Below are positions 8,351 to 16,038 of a stretch of DNA of 38,914 bases, one piece after another (position 1 is the first letter of the stretch; every line of letters starts with the position of its first letter). Source of the DNA: Pelotomaculum sp. UBA3102 (GTDB taxonomy: Bacteria > Bacillota > Desulfotomaculia > Desulfotomaculales > Pelotomaculaceae); assembly GCA_002365865.1 (NCBI GenBank), contig DFAQ01000038.1, positions 44,506 to 83,419 on the forward strand, in the 5' to 3' direction. The notes under the pieces are model-generated. The model saw only the letters and a program-made list of their open reading frames with translations. It searched no databases and was not told the DNA's origin. The position numbers and the translations under genes are program-made.

Positions 8351-9775
8351 ATGAATGAGAACTTCATAAAAGGGAGAAAATTTGTTTTGACAACTGTGAA
8401 AACAATCGGTTCAGATGTCTGTTCAGAAGCATTGCGAGCCGCCCGGGGCCTGGTGGTTTACCGGGGTATTATTAAAGACCCGGTTTTTTTGGAGATGCTC
8501 AGGTTCCTTAAAGCTTGTGCCGGCAAGGCAGAGCCGGGTGAAGTTCTTGACGCATACGGGGAGTTGTTTTTCCGGTTATCGGAAAAGGAAACGGGAGCGG
8601 AAGGCGGACCGTTGAAAGATGCCTGGCAAAACCATCTCCTGGACTTAATCCTTTTTGATGATAATGCTTTCAGCCGGAAAGCGGCGGCATTTCCTCCGGA
8701 GCAGGTAAACACATCCTTAAAGGAGGCGGCGGCGGGGGATTTGAGCAGGCTGGAGGTTTTATTCCGGGTGGAAGCGGAGGTCGCCCGCCGGACGGTGCTT
8801 GCGCTCCTGGAAGAAAGCCGGTTGCCGGTCGGAGGATTGCCGTCATGGAAAGACCTGGATACCGGTACCGGTTGCGGTGATATTTGTCCCGGAAGCAGTT
8901 GCCTGCGGGAAATTAAACATTTATTTGCCGTTTCCCCGGGTTGGGACAGCCGCCTTAAAGAACTGGCCGGATATTACCGGAATTATGGGTCCGGTATTTT
9001 CGGAAAATACGGGGCTTTACGGTGGAGCAGCCGGGGAGGCTGCCTGGAAGGAATCGGTGCACCCGATACCGTTAGTTTTGAAGAGCTGGTCGGCTATCAA
9101 GCCCAGCGGCAGGAAGTGGTGGAAAATACAGAAAGGTTCCTGGCGGGGTTGCCGGCAAATAATGTTTTGCTTTATGGTGACCGGGGTACCGGGAAATCCT
9201 CCACAGTAAAGGCACTTTTAAATCAGTATCCGGACCGGGGGTTGCGCCTGGTTGAGGTCGCTAAAAGTGACCTGGGCGATTTCCTCCTGATTACCAGGCA
9301 GCTTAGGCGCAGGCCCCAGCGGTTTATAATCTTTATTGACGACCTTTCCTTTGAAGAATCGGAAGTAGAGTATAAGGAACTAAAGGCCGTTCTTGAAGGC
9401 GGTCTGGAAAGCCGGCCTGCTAACGTTTTGATCTATGCAACTTCAAACCGGCGGCACCTGGTGCGGGAGTTCTTTTCCGACGCTAAGGTTTCCTCCGGGC
9501 GGGATCAAGAAGTGCGGAGAAACGATACGGTCCAGGAAAAGCTTTCACTGGCCGACCGGTTCGGGATCACCGTGCTTTATCCATCACCGGACCGGGAGCT
9601 CTATCTTGATATTGTGCGCGGATTGGCAAGCCGGAGGGGAATATCCCTGGATGAAGGCGAACTTGAACGCAGGGCGTTGCTGTGGGAAACCTGGCATAAC
9701 GGTAGGTCCGGGCGTACGGCAAGGCAGTTGGTGGACCACCTTACCGGAGAGCACGTCTTGCTTGACAACCCATAA
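8351..9775 (+). CDS. DUF815-family AAA+ ATPase
   Basis: DUF815 protein: a helical N-terminal half and a C-terminal AAA+ ATPase. Walker A is GDRGTGKSS, Walker B is FIIFIDDLSFEE, and a sensor-like IYATSNRRHLV follows. Function in the family is not established. The start is uncertain. The frame is open from a GTG at 8312; ATG 8351 (MNENFIKG) is used here; a TTG at 8387 is the only one with a convincing SD (GGGAG 10 bp upstream) and may be the true start. The region resembling the family begins after all three. A small membrane protein gene follows 22 bp downstream, so the two are probably an operon, convergent with the dynamin cassette. Confidence 0.85.
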   Translation: MNENFIKGRKFVLTTVKTIGSDVCSEALRAARGLVVYRGIIKDPVFLEMLRFLKACAGKAEPGEVLDAYGELFFRLSEKETGAEGGPLKDAWQNHLLDLILFDDNAFSRKAAAFPPEQVNTSLKEAAAGDLSRLEVLFRVEAEVARRTVLALLEESRLPVGGLPSWKDLDTGTGCGDICPGSSCLREIKHLFAVSPGWDSRLKELAGYYRNYGSGIFGKYGALRWSSRGGCLEGIGAPDTVSFEELVGYQAQRQEVVENTERFLAGLPANNVLLYGDRGTGKSSTVKALLNQYPDRGLRLVEVAKSDLGDFLLITRQLRRRPQRFIIFIDDLSFEESEVEYKELKAVLEGGLESRPANVLIYATSNRRHLVREFFSDAKVSSGRDQEVRRNDTVQEKLSLADRFGITVLYPSPDRELYLDIVRGLASRRGISLDEGELERRALLWETWHNGRSGRTARQLVDHLTGEHVLLDNP

Positions 9776-9797
9776 AATAAAAAGTGAGGTAGATTCC

Positions 9798-10127
9798 ATG
9801 AATAACTCCAGGAATAACCCCAGACTGCTTTTGGTTTTATTTGTTTTAGCTTTTCTGGTTGTCCAGGTGACAAGTTACATGTCCGGGATAGACAGGCACG
9901 AGGAGCGGTTGGTGCGGCTTGAAAAACAATTAGTCCAGTCAGAAAATGACGTTGCATATTTTGAAAGCGAGGGTGCCTATACAGATTTAAAATGGAACCC
10001 GTCAACTGCATTGGAGAAAGAAAAAAACAGGTTCAGAGCCGAAACGATAAATTTTGTCATTAAAGTGCTGATTATTTCCGGGGCGACGGCTTTTGTGTTT
10101 GCCGTAATGAAAACGAAGCGCGGTTGA
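9798..10127 (+). CDS. Small membrane protein with a coiled coil between two membrane segments
   Basis: A 109-residue protein from the ATG at 9798 with GAGGT 7 bp upstream; the longer open frame upstream runs out of frame over the ATPase gene. An N-terminal hydrophobic helix (LLLVLFVLAFLVVQVTSYM) is followed by a heptad-like charged stretch (residues about 35-60, RHEERLVRLEKQLVQSEND). A second hydrophobic segment lies near the C-terminus (FVIKVLIISGATAFVFAVM) before KTKRG. It looks like a hairpin-type membrane protein whose coiled coil lies outside if both ends are cytoplasmic. It has no recognised family. The spacing suggests cotranscription with the DUF815 ATPase and possibly a physical partnership. 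Confidence 0.75.
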   Translation: MNNSRNNPRLLLVLFVLAFLVVQVTSYMSGIDRHEERLVRLEKQLVQSENDVAYFESEGAYTDLKWNPSTALEKEKNRFRAETINFVIKVLIISGATAFVFAVMKTKRG

Positions 10128-10147
10128 AAGGTGTGCCTTATCAATAA

Positions 10148-10176
10148 AACGGTCTGGCCGGAAATGCCAGACCGTT
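10148..10176. terminator. Shared terminator of convergent operons
   Basis: A perfect 11-bp stem AACGGTCTGGC (10148-10158)/GCCAGACCGTT (10166-10176) lies between convergent genes ending at 10127 (plus) and 10185 (minus). On the minus strand it runs into TTTTATTG. The T tract is short, so efficiency is uncertain. Confidence 0.7.
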
Positions 10177-10184
10177 AGTGACAT

Positions 10185-10445
10185 CTAGAACCTAATAATA
10201 ATCAGGACAATCCCCAGAACCGCCGTAGCCAGAGTGCATACTGCAGCCAAAACTCTGGTCTTGTAATGGGCTTCAGTTAAAAGGAGCTGTTTTTTTTGCA
10301 AGTCGTTTATCAGCCGGTTCATGGCCGCGATTTCAAGTTCAAGCGCTTCTATCTTACCGGACGCCGGAGTTAATATTTTTTTTTGAATAGTGGCAGCCAG
10401 TGAGTCTACCAGGTCTGATTGGTTACGGGGGTTTTCAAGCGCCAT
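10185..10445 (-). CDS. Small coiled-coil protein with C-terminal membrane anchor
   Basis: An 86-residue protein, last gene of the dynamin cassette. Residues about 28-58 form a probable coiled coil (IEALELEIAAMNRLINDLQKK). The C-terminus is a single hydrophobic helix (about 66-85, AAVCTLATAVLGIVLIIIRF) ending right after the membrane span: a tail-anchored layout, uncommon in bacteria. GGAGGGG precedes the ATG, and its start overlaps the preceding gene by 11 bp, which implies coupling. No family is recognised. Inference: it could recruit the dynamin-like GTPase or the 99-residue coiled-coil protein to the membrane. Confidence 0.75.
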   Translation of the reverse strand: MALENPRNQSDLVDSLAATIQKKILTPASGKIEALELEIAAMNRLINDLQKKQLLLTEAHYKTRVLAAVCTLATAVLGIVLIIIRF

Positions 10446-10734
10446 TTTTTTCCCCTCCGCCGGCCTGGTTTATGGCGTCCCTTAAGGCGGCGAGAATAGT
10501 GAGGGGCATCTGTTGAACCTTGTCTTCCAGAACCACCAGCCTTTCCTTCAATTCGGCAATGCCCGCCCGGTCTTGCTCTTTCAGTTCTTCCAGGCGGTCG
10601 GCTATTTTCAGGTTTTTTTCCAACAATGGCTGCACCAGTTTTGTTTTCAAACCACTGAGTATATCATACAGCATTTGCTGAATCAACTGTTCCCCGGTTT
10701 TTTCCGCCTTGCTGCCGTCAAACTTGGCGTTCAT
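10435..10734 (-). CDS. Small coiled-coil protein in the dynamin cassette
   Basis: A 99-residue soluble protein starting at MNAKFDGSK (ATG 10734, preceded by GAGGAGGG; a longer frame to 10767 has no SD). It is predicted to be almost all helix, with a strong heptad region at about residues 50-85 (IADRLEELKEQDRAGIAELK and LVVLEDKVQQM) and a flexible Gly-rich tail. It overlaps the membrane-anchored protein gene by 11 bp and follows the 64-residue gene by 19 bp. No homology is recognised. Conserved coupling of such proteins to dynamins would suggest an adaptor or stalk role. Confidence 0.72.
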   Translation of the reverse strand: MNAKFDGSKAEKTGEQLIQQMLYDILSGLKTKLVQPLLEKNLKIADRLEELKEQDRAGIAELKERLVVLEDKVQQMPLTILAALRDAINQAGGGEKNGA

Positions 10735-10753
10735 TTTATCCCTCCTCAGTAAT

Positions 10754-10948
10754 TTAAATTTTTTCAAAGGCTTTTTTCAGAAGCGCTAGAAACCTGGCAG
10801 TTTCTTTTTCGGAATGTTCTTTTAATATTGCCCGGAGATTCGTTTCGAAATCACCAATTAGATTTCTTTTAATTTCGTTCCCGGTATGTCCGCTTACTTC
10901 TCCGATAATTCTGCGCAATCTTTCCTCCAAAATTCGCGCGTGCTCCAT
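10754..10948 (-). CDS. Small helical protein directly after the dynamin-like GTPase
   Basis: A 64-residue charged, all-helical protein starting at MEHARIL (ATG 10948), with GGGGAGGT 7 bp upstream; the longer frame to 10969 would overlap the GTPase gene by 20 bp and bypass this SD. The start lies 1 bp after the GTPase stop codon, so translation is tightly coupled. The segment LEERLRRIIGEVSGHTGNEI and the Lys-rich end LLKKAFEKI suggest amphipathic helices. Unrecognised family. Confidence 0.72.
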   Translation of the reverse strand: MEHARILEERLRRIIGEVSGHTGNEIKRNLIGDFETNLRAILKEHSEKETARFLALLKKAFEKI

Positions 10949-10949
10949 T

Positions 10950-13298
10950 TTACAACCTCCCCGGTTCATAAATTGCCGCTCTGATATTTTTTAATATGCG
11001 CTTTGATTGGCGCAAAGTTTCTTGGGCCCTACGCAGTTCTAACTTTCTTTCGTATGAAGTGTTCCCCGACATTAACTCATCAGATATGCCCCGGGAAGCA
11101 CCGTCCAGGAGGGAAAAGAGTTTTTGGGTCCCGTCCAGGTAAAATTTTTTGCCCCGGGACCTTAAAACGTCTTCTTCGAGGCATTTGATTAATTTTCCCA
11201 TGCCGCCGTCCTGACCGGCGGTCAGTCCCCTCAAAGCCGAAATAAATAATATACCGGGCCTGCCGGCGCGTTGGTCCGGCACCGGGGTTGATGAGAGACT
11301 TTTCCTTACGAAGTTGAATACCGCTTCCCGCTGGGAAGAAGTCAACAGATCGGTGAAGTTGATCACAAAGAGACACTTTTCTTGCCCCGGGTTTGAAATT
11401 TCTTGCCAGTTAAATGACCCTGCTTTTTGGGGCTGGAATAACTTGTGAAAACTGTCCCGGTCCAGGTGGTTTAATATCTGCCGGGCATTAAGAAAGAAAA
11501 GGCAGGCGTCACTTTGCCGGATCCACCGGGAAGTCCTTTCACGGAGGTGTTTGTTTATGCCGTCCAGTCCCGGGGTGTCAATAAAGTCACCCAGCTTTAA
11601 GAACTCTGCAGGGTGTTGAATATCGACGGTTTCGATGCTAAAGGCATTAGCGGTTCCTAACGTGTTTTGAAACGACCGGATCTCTTCGGGTAGGGCGAGA
11701 TCAAATTCCCGGTGCTCAGGATTTTTAAAGGTGATCCGGACTTTTTGCATGATTCCGCGGTGCTTAATCCTTTTTAGGGGTACCGGTTTAAAGGCGGCAG
11801 GAGGGGTGGTGCCGCTCTTAAGGCCAAAAGTGCCGGCGGCAAAAAAATCTTTTACCCGTCTAATCATTTCTGCCGTTTCCTTTTGACCGGTATCCTTAAA
11901 ACGCCCGTCTACACAGGCTTCGAGACAGGCTATGCCGCAGGCGGGGGAGGACAGCCATTTTTCCAGCACCGCCAGCTCATCCCGGCACAAGTCCACCTGT
12001 TCCCCGACTTGCTCATACAGGTGCAGGGTTACTTGAACGGAAAATTTGACCACGGCCTTTTTCCGGCGGCCGTAAGTGAGTCTGGTCACGGAAGCAGTTG
12101 CCGGACCGTCGGCAGTAGGAAGAAGTTTTTCTTTCATCAGGGCGTTGAGAAAAGTGGATTTGCCGGTGGAGACTCCCCCTGCCGCCACTATGGTGAACCG
12201 TTTCTCTGAAATAGTATGAAACAGTTGTTTTAGTTCCGTCCGGTCGGTAAATTCTTTTATCCCGTGCTCATTTAACAGGAAGTTTAACAGGTTGAGCATA
12301 GCGTCCCTGGTTTTCCTGATACCGGTTGTTCTGGTACGGTGGAGTTTGGCGTCCGGGGCACTTAACCGGTGATTCAGATTGGTTGCGTTCATGTGCTGCA
12401 AGTGCGTTTCCAGTTCCCTTGTCACTGAAGGAAGTGAATACAGGAGCCTTCCTGCCTGTAAAATAAGAGTGGCGGTATGTTTTAGAGTCCAAAATTCAGA
12501 GAGAAAGAGGGAGTAATCTTTTATTAAGACGGTTTTTTTGATTTTTTGCGGGAGTTCTGTATCTATTTTTTTCAGTTTGCCGGAAACCTGGCGCAGAGCT
12601 TCCCGGAGCAGTTCCACTTCCAGAAACAGTTTAAATATGGCCACGTTTTCCGGTTTAAACGTATTGATCGTGTTTAACCGCATCGGGTTTGAAAAAATCT
12701 CCCTCAGTACCGTCCTGGTTATTTCCAGGGAAGTGCCGTCGTATTCTCCGAGGTTGCAGTTCAACCAGAAAGAAAGATCGTTTAAATTTTTATTCCTGCG
12801 GGCGGTAGCCAGCCGGTGCAGGAAAAGCCGGTTAGATTCCTCTATTCCGCGCTGGTGGAACAGGTAAATTATCTTGTCGGCTCCGGAGGCCGCTTTTTCG
12901 GCGGTGCGGCCGGAATCGCCGTTGAGGAAATCTATGCCCGGGGTATCAATAATACGGCATTTTTTTAAGAGGGGGGACGGCAACTCGATGTCAACCCTGC
13001 CCCGGGAAAAATTCAATTGAGTGAGAAAGGCATGCAGATGGGAGCGTTGTTGAAAGACTTTTCTTTCCCCGGCAAAGGTAAAGGTTGCTTGATAGGCCTT
13101 GCCGTATTCGAAATTTATCAGGCAGGGAGTAGTGGGAAGTATCCCCACCGGGCTGATTTCTTCTCCGAGGAGACGGTTGATCAGGGTTGACTTTCCGGAG
13201 TTAAAGGAGCCCAGGACCACTACCGATGGCTTGGTAGTAAGGAATGAAAAACCGGTCAACTCGTTATGACGCTCAATAAAGCTGGTTAAATTTTTCAT
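10950..13298 (-). CDS. Tandem dynamin-like GTPase (two G domains in one chain)
   Basis: A 782-residue protein with two dynamin-type GTPase domains. Domain 1: P-loop GSFNSGKST (30-38), switch I TTPC (56-59), DTPG (118-121), degenerate G4 near WLNCNLGEYD. Domain 2: P-loop GGVSTGKST (374-382) and DTPG (574-577), with an unusually large insert of about 190 residues between them that includes a Cys-rich patch (CGIACLEAC); G4 is INFTDLL rather than NKxD. Helical stretches after each G domain could form stalks. No membrane span is seen. Bacterial dynamin-like proteins act in membrane fusion, fission or repair, and tandem architecture is known in Bacillus DynA. GGGGG about 10 bp before the ATG is a plausible SD. 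Three small helical genes follow in tight succession, forming a four-gene operon. Its function here is inference. Confidence 0.85.
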   Translation of the reverse strand: MKNLTSFIERHNELTGFSFLTTKPSVVVLGSFNSGKSTLINRLLGEEISPVGILPTTPCLINFEYGKAYQATFTFAGERKVFQQRSHLHAFLTQLNFSRGRVDIELPSPLLKKCRIIDTPGIDFLNGDSGRTAEKAASGADKIIYLFHQRGIEESNRLFLHRLATARRNKNLNDLSFWLNCNLGEYDGTSLEITRTVLREIFSNPMRLNTINTFKPENVAIFKLFLEVELLREALRQVSGKLKKIDTELPQKIKKTVLIKDYSLFLSEFWTLKHTATLILQAGRLLYSLPSVTRELETHLQHMNATNLNHRLSAPDAKLHRTRTTGIRKTRDAMLNLLNFLLNEHGIKEFTDRTELKQLFHTISEKRFTIVAAGGVSTGKSTFLNALMKEKLLPTADGPATASVTRLTYGRRKKAVVKFSVQVTLHLYEQVGEQVDLCRDELAVLEKWLSSPACGIACLEACVDGRFKDTGQKETAEMIRRVKDFFAAGTFGLKSGTTPPAAFKPVPLKRIKHRGIMQKVRITFKNPEHREFDLALPEEIRSFQNTLGTANAFSIETVDIQHPAEFLKLGDFIDTPGLDGINKHLRERTSRWIRQSDACLFFLNARQILNHLDRDSFHKLFQPQKAGSFNWQEISNPGQEKCLFVINFTDLLTSSQREAVFNFVRKSLSSTPVPDQRAGRPGILFISALRGLTAGQDGGMGKLIKCLEEDVLRSRGKKFYLDGTQKLFSLLDGASRGISDELMSGNTSYERKLELRRAQETLRQSKRILKNIRAAIYEPGRL

Positions 13299-13305
13299 TT
13301 ACGCG

Positions 13306-13377
13306 CTGCCCCCGGTTATAATGGTAAATGTTTGTTATAAATCTATATATTAACGGGGGCAGGCTATTATGCCTGCC
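13306..13377. repeat. Overlapping inverted repeats between dynamin and SIR2 genes
   Basis: CTGCCCCCGGTT (13306-13317) is nearly complementary to AACGGGGGCAG (13352-13362). The same right arm also forms a shorter perfect hairpin, GGCAGGC (13358-13364)/GCCTGCC (13371-13377). The two pairings are mutually exclusive. The enclosed 34 bp are AT-rich and could hold divergent promoters. The left arm overlaps the presumed SD of the dynamin gene. Regulatory role is inference. Confidence 0.45.
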
Positions 13378-13496
13378 GGTGAGAATTTCATAAGAACTTA
13401 GTTTTTTTTTAGGCCGCAGTGATAAAAAGTTAAGGTTAAAGACAAAATAATTTTTAGATTTTTATGCGGCTGGATCAAGTTTGCCCGGAGGGTTGT

Positions 13497-14471
13497 ATGA
13501 GGACGGTTTATATTTTTGGCGCTGGTGCTTCGGCGGCGGAGGGTGCTCCGGTGGTGCATAATTTTTTGAGGAGTGCTTTCCGGTATTTTAAAATAGAATC
13601 CTGCGAAGCCGATCTGGAAATTGTATGGGAGTTTTTGGAGTATTTTTACGGGAAGAGGGTAAAAATCAACTCGGTGGAGGACCTGGACCGGTATCCCGCA
13701 ATTGACGAGATTTTCAACCTGGTAGACTGGTATTTACTGAATAACCAGGCATTTTCCGTTAGGTTTACCAGGCCAAGGCTGTATCATTTAAAAAAGGCCC
13801 TGGTGAAATTAATCAGCATGACCCTGGATAAATCACTCCCGTCTTATAACGGGATCCACCAATCTTTCGTGAACCGGGTTTTCAATAACGATGAAGAACT
13901 TCCCGCTTTCATATCCCTAAATTACGATCTGGTTCTGGACCGGGCAATCCGGGCTGCCGGCAGGGAACCGGAATACGGTTTTTACGGCAGTCACGGAAAG
14001 CACCCGGAACGGAAGGCCGGGATACCGCTTTACAAACTGCACGGTTCCCTGAACTGGTCTTTTTGCCCGCTCTGCGGGGAGATATCTCAACATGAAGACA
14101 AGGTGGCCCATCTGCTTTTCAAAGAGAACAATTCCGTTACCTGCCTGAATTGCGGGAGTGATAACGCCCAGGCCGTTATAATCGCGCCGACTTTATATAA
14201 GTCGTATAAAATCAACCGGCTGCAAAATATTTGGGAAAGCAGTGCCGGTGCCGTTAATTGCTCCGATTGCCTGGCGTTTATCGGATATTCCCTGGATGCG
14301 TCCGAAACCTCGATTATTGCCCTGGTAAAAAGAGCGCTCAATGCGCCGGAAAAAAAGAGGAAAATAATAGTTGTCAACCCGAACGAGGAAGCCTGTATGC
14401 GCTACCGTCAATTTTTCGGCAATGAATGCAGCATTATCTGCTCGGGTTTTACCGGGGAAGCGGTTTTTTAA
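13497..14471 (+). CDS. Stand-alone SIR2-like protein with zinc ribbon
   Basis: A 324-residue SIR2_2-type protein. The Rossmann entry motif is FGAGAS (7-12), the NAD-site segment is SLNYDLVLDRA (Asn142/Asp144), and the catalytic His182 is in KLHGSLNW. A CxxC...CxxC zinc ribbon follows (Cys190, 193, 216, 219), then IGYSLDASE, typical of the fold's end. Sirtuin relatives deacylate proteins or hydrolyse NAD; SIR2 domains as NADase effectors are known in several anti-phage systems (Thoeris, DSR), though usually fused to other domains. ATG 13497 has GGAGGG 4 bp upstream; a longer frame to 13464 lacks an SD. It is divergent from the dynamin operon and convergent, with a 1-bp gap, to the helicase gene. 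Enzymatic role is unproven. Confidence 0.85.
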   Translation: MRTVYIFGAGASAAEGAPVVHNFLRSAFRYFKIESCEADLEIVWEFLEYFYGKRVKINSVEDLDRYPAIDEIFNLVDWYLLNNQAFSVRFTRPRLYHLKKALVKLISMTLDKSLPSYNGIHQSFVNRVFNNDEELPAFISLNYDLVLDRAIRAAGREPEYGFYGSHGKHPERKAGIPLYKLHGSLNWSFCPLCGEISQHEDKVAHLLFKENNSVTCLNCGSDNAQAVIIAPTLYKSYKINRLQNIWESSAGAVNCSDCLAFIGYSLDASETSIIALVKRALNAPEKKRKIIVVNPNEEACMRYRQFFGNECSIICSGFTGEAVF

Positions 14472-14472
14472 A

Positions 14473-16014
14473 TTAGAAGCTGAGGGCTATTTCATCGCGG
14501 TCCAGCTTGCCGCGAATAGCTTTTACCTTTTCCACCAGGGCGGGATTTCCGGTTGCTGCCCGTTCAATCTGGCGGAGAAGATCTATCTCCCTCCGGAAAA
14601 TTGAAAATATGTCGCCCGGTTGCAGGGAGGACATTTCCATAAGTTCGGCAAAACCGGCGCCGTTATACCAGGCGTAGGCCAATGGCCCGGGCAGGTGCGA
14701 CCAGAGGCAATATTTTTCCGGCACGCCCATCCGGAGCAGGTTTTTTCTTAAAGCGGACGCCTCGCGCAGGGCAGGCAGGTCCTGCTTAATTTCATGGAAT
14801 GATTTACCGGGAATATATTCCACTCCCGCCAGCACACCTGCTACTTCGGATGGTTCTGCGTCTTCCAGCAGCCCGGAAAAAGCCAGTTCCGTTACCAGGA
14901 TTTCCTGCACGTGCAGCTCAAGGGCGAAAATACCCCGGGGGTAAAATTCCCGGTTCTTAACATACCCCAGTTTTTCCAGGAGACCGCGTATTTCTTTGAA
15001 TTCCACGAAAACGGAATTTTCCAGCTTTAAAATCTCCCGGAGTTCTTTTTTCAGCGCGCGCAGACGGTCTTTAGCCTGCATAAAATTCTCGGTTAAGGTA
15101 CGGCATTTTTCCGTATCCCGGCATTTTTTCGGAGTAAAGGAAGCGAGCTGTTTTTTAAGCAGCTCTCTTTCTTTGTTTTTTCTTTTCAACCGCAGGCGTT
15201 TCATTTGTCTGCGCGCCCGGGTACGTTCTATGGGGCAGGCAAGGGTTCGGCTTTCCGGGCAAACACCGGTTTTTATTTTAGCTATTTCTTCCCGGCAGGT
15301 CTTAATTGTTTCTTCCCGGCAGGCTTTTTGCTTTTTCAATTGGTGCATCTTAAAGTTATCGTTTAAAAAACGGTGGATTTCGTGGTCGTTTTTGTAGCGT
15401 AAAAGACTTAATACCGTGTTGGGAGAGACAACCAACCTTCCCAGAACCGGTTCTACCTTTTCTTCACTAAAAAAGCCGGTTTGTTCAGGAAAGCGGCTGT
15501 CTACCCGGATAAAGGCGTGACCGACCTTATCAAAGCCCCGCCTGCCGGCCCGGCCGGCCATCTGGAAGAATTCCCGGTTATGCAGGACGCGAAAGTCATA
15601 CCCGTCCCACTTGCGGGTTGAGTCAAATACGGCACTGGACGCTGGAAAGTTTACCCCGGCAGCAAAGGTCTCGGTGCAAAAAATCACCCAAAGTAAGTGC
15701 CGGGAGTAAAGTTTTTCTACCAGGTACTTTACCGGGGGTAGAAGGCCGGCATGGTGGTAAGCAATTCCCTGGTATAAAAGGCGCCGCAGGTTGCGCCAGC
15801 CCGGTCCGCTGAAAGTGCCCGGATAGTCAGCTTCGGCCTCCTTGATTTGTTCATCGGCAGCCTTTTTTTCCTTTTTATTGAGGAAGTCCCAATCCCGGGC
15901 CAGATCGTTGGCCAGTATTTCGGTACGTCCCCGGCTGAACACAAAAAAAAGGGCCGGTAGTTTATCCTGAATCAATTCGATTATTTCGCTGCTGGATATT
16001 TCCGGCAGTTCCAT
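14473..16014 (-). CDS. Ski2-type helicase, C-terminal half (separate gene)
   Basis: A 513-residue protein carrying the second RecA domain and accessory region of a Ski2/Mtr4-like helicase. Motif IV is ALFFVFSRGRTE, motif V TETFAAGVNFPA, motif VI QMAGRAGRRGFDK. A long Lys/Arg-rich coiled coil with four Cys (CPESRTLAC and CRDTEKC) follows, in the place of the arch insert. A DSHCT-like C-terminal region ends QPGDIFSIFRREIDLLRQI. The first half is encoded just upstream in the same frame, ending at a TAG at 16039-16041; a second in-frame stop (TGA, 16021-16023) lies between. This ORF has its own ATG and GGGAG 9 bp upstream, so it could be translated independently. Either a genuine split enzyme or a young nonsense pseudogene. 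Confidence 0.8.
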   Translation of the reverse strand: MELPEISSSEIIELIQDKLPALFFVFSRGRTEILANDLARDWDFLNKKEKKAADEQIKEAEADYPGTFSGPGWRNLRRLLYQGIAYHHAGLLPPVKYLVEKLYSRHLLWVIFCTETFAAGVNFPASSAVFDSTRKWDGYDFRVLHNREFFQMAGRAGRRGFDKVGHAFIRVDSRFPEQTGFFSEEKVEPVLGRLVVSPNTVLSLLRYKNDHEIHRFLNDNFKMHQLKKQKACREETIKTCREEIAKIKTGVCPESRTLACPIERTRARRQMKRLRLKRKNKERELLKKQLASFTPKKCRDTEKCRTLTENFMQAKDRLRALKKELREILKLENSVFVEFKEIRGLLEKLGYVKNREFYPRGIFALELHVQEILVTELAFSGLLEDAEPSEVAGVLAGVEYIPGKSFHEIKQDLPALREASALRKNLLRMGVPEKYCLWSHLPGPLAYAWYNGAGFAELMEMSSLQPGDIFSIFRREIDLLRQIERAATGNPALVEKVKAIRGKLDRDEIALSF

Positions 16015-16038
16015 AGCTGTTCACTCCCTGTTTTGCAT

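Noticed and set aside
9435..9797. Long N-terminal extension of the 109-residue membrane protein
   Set aside because: It overlaps the DUF815 gene out of frame and has no SD; the ATG at 9798 has GAGGT at proper distance.
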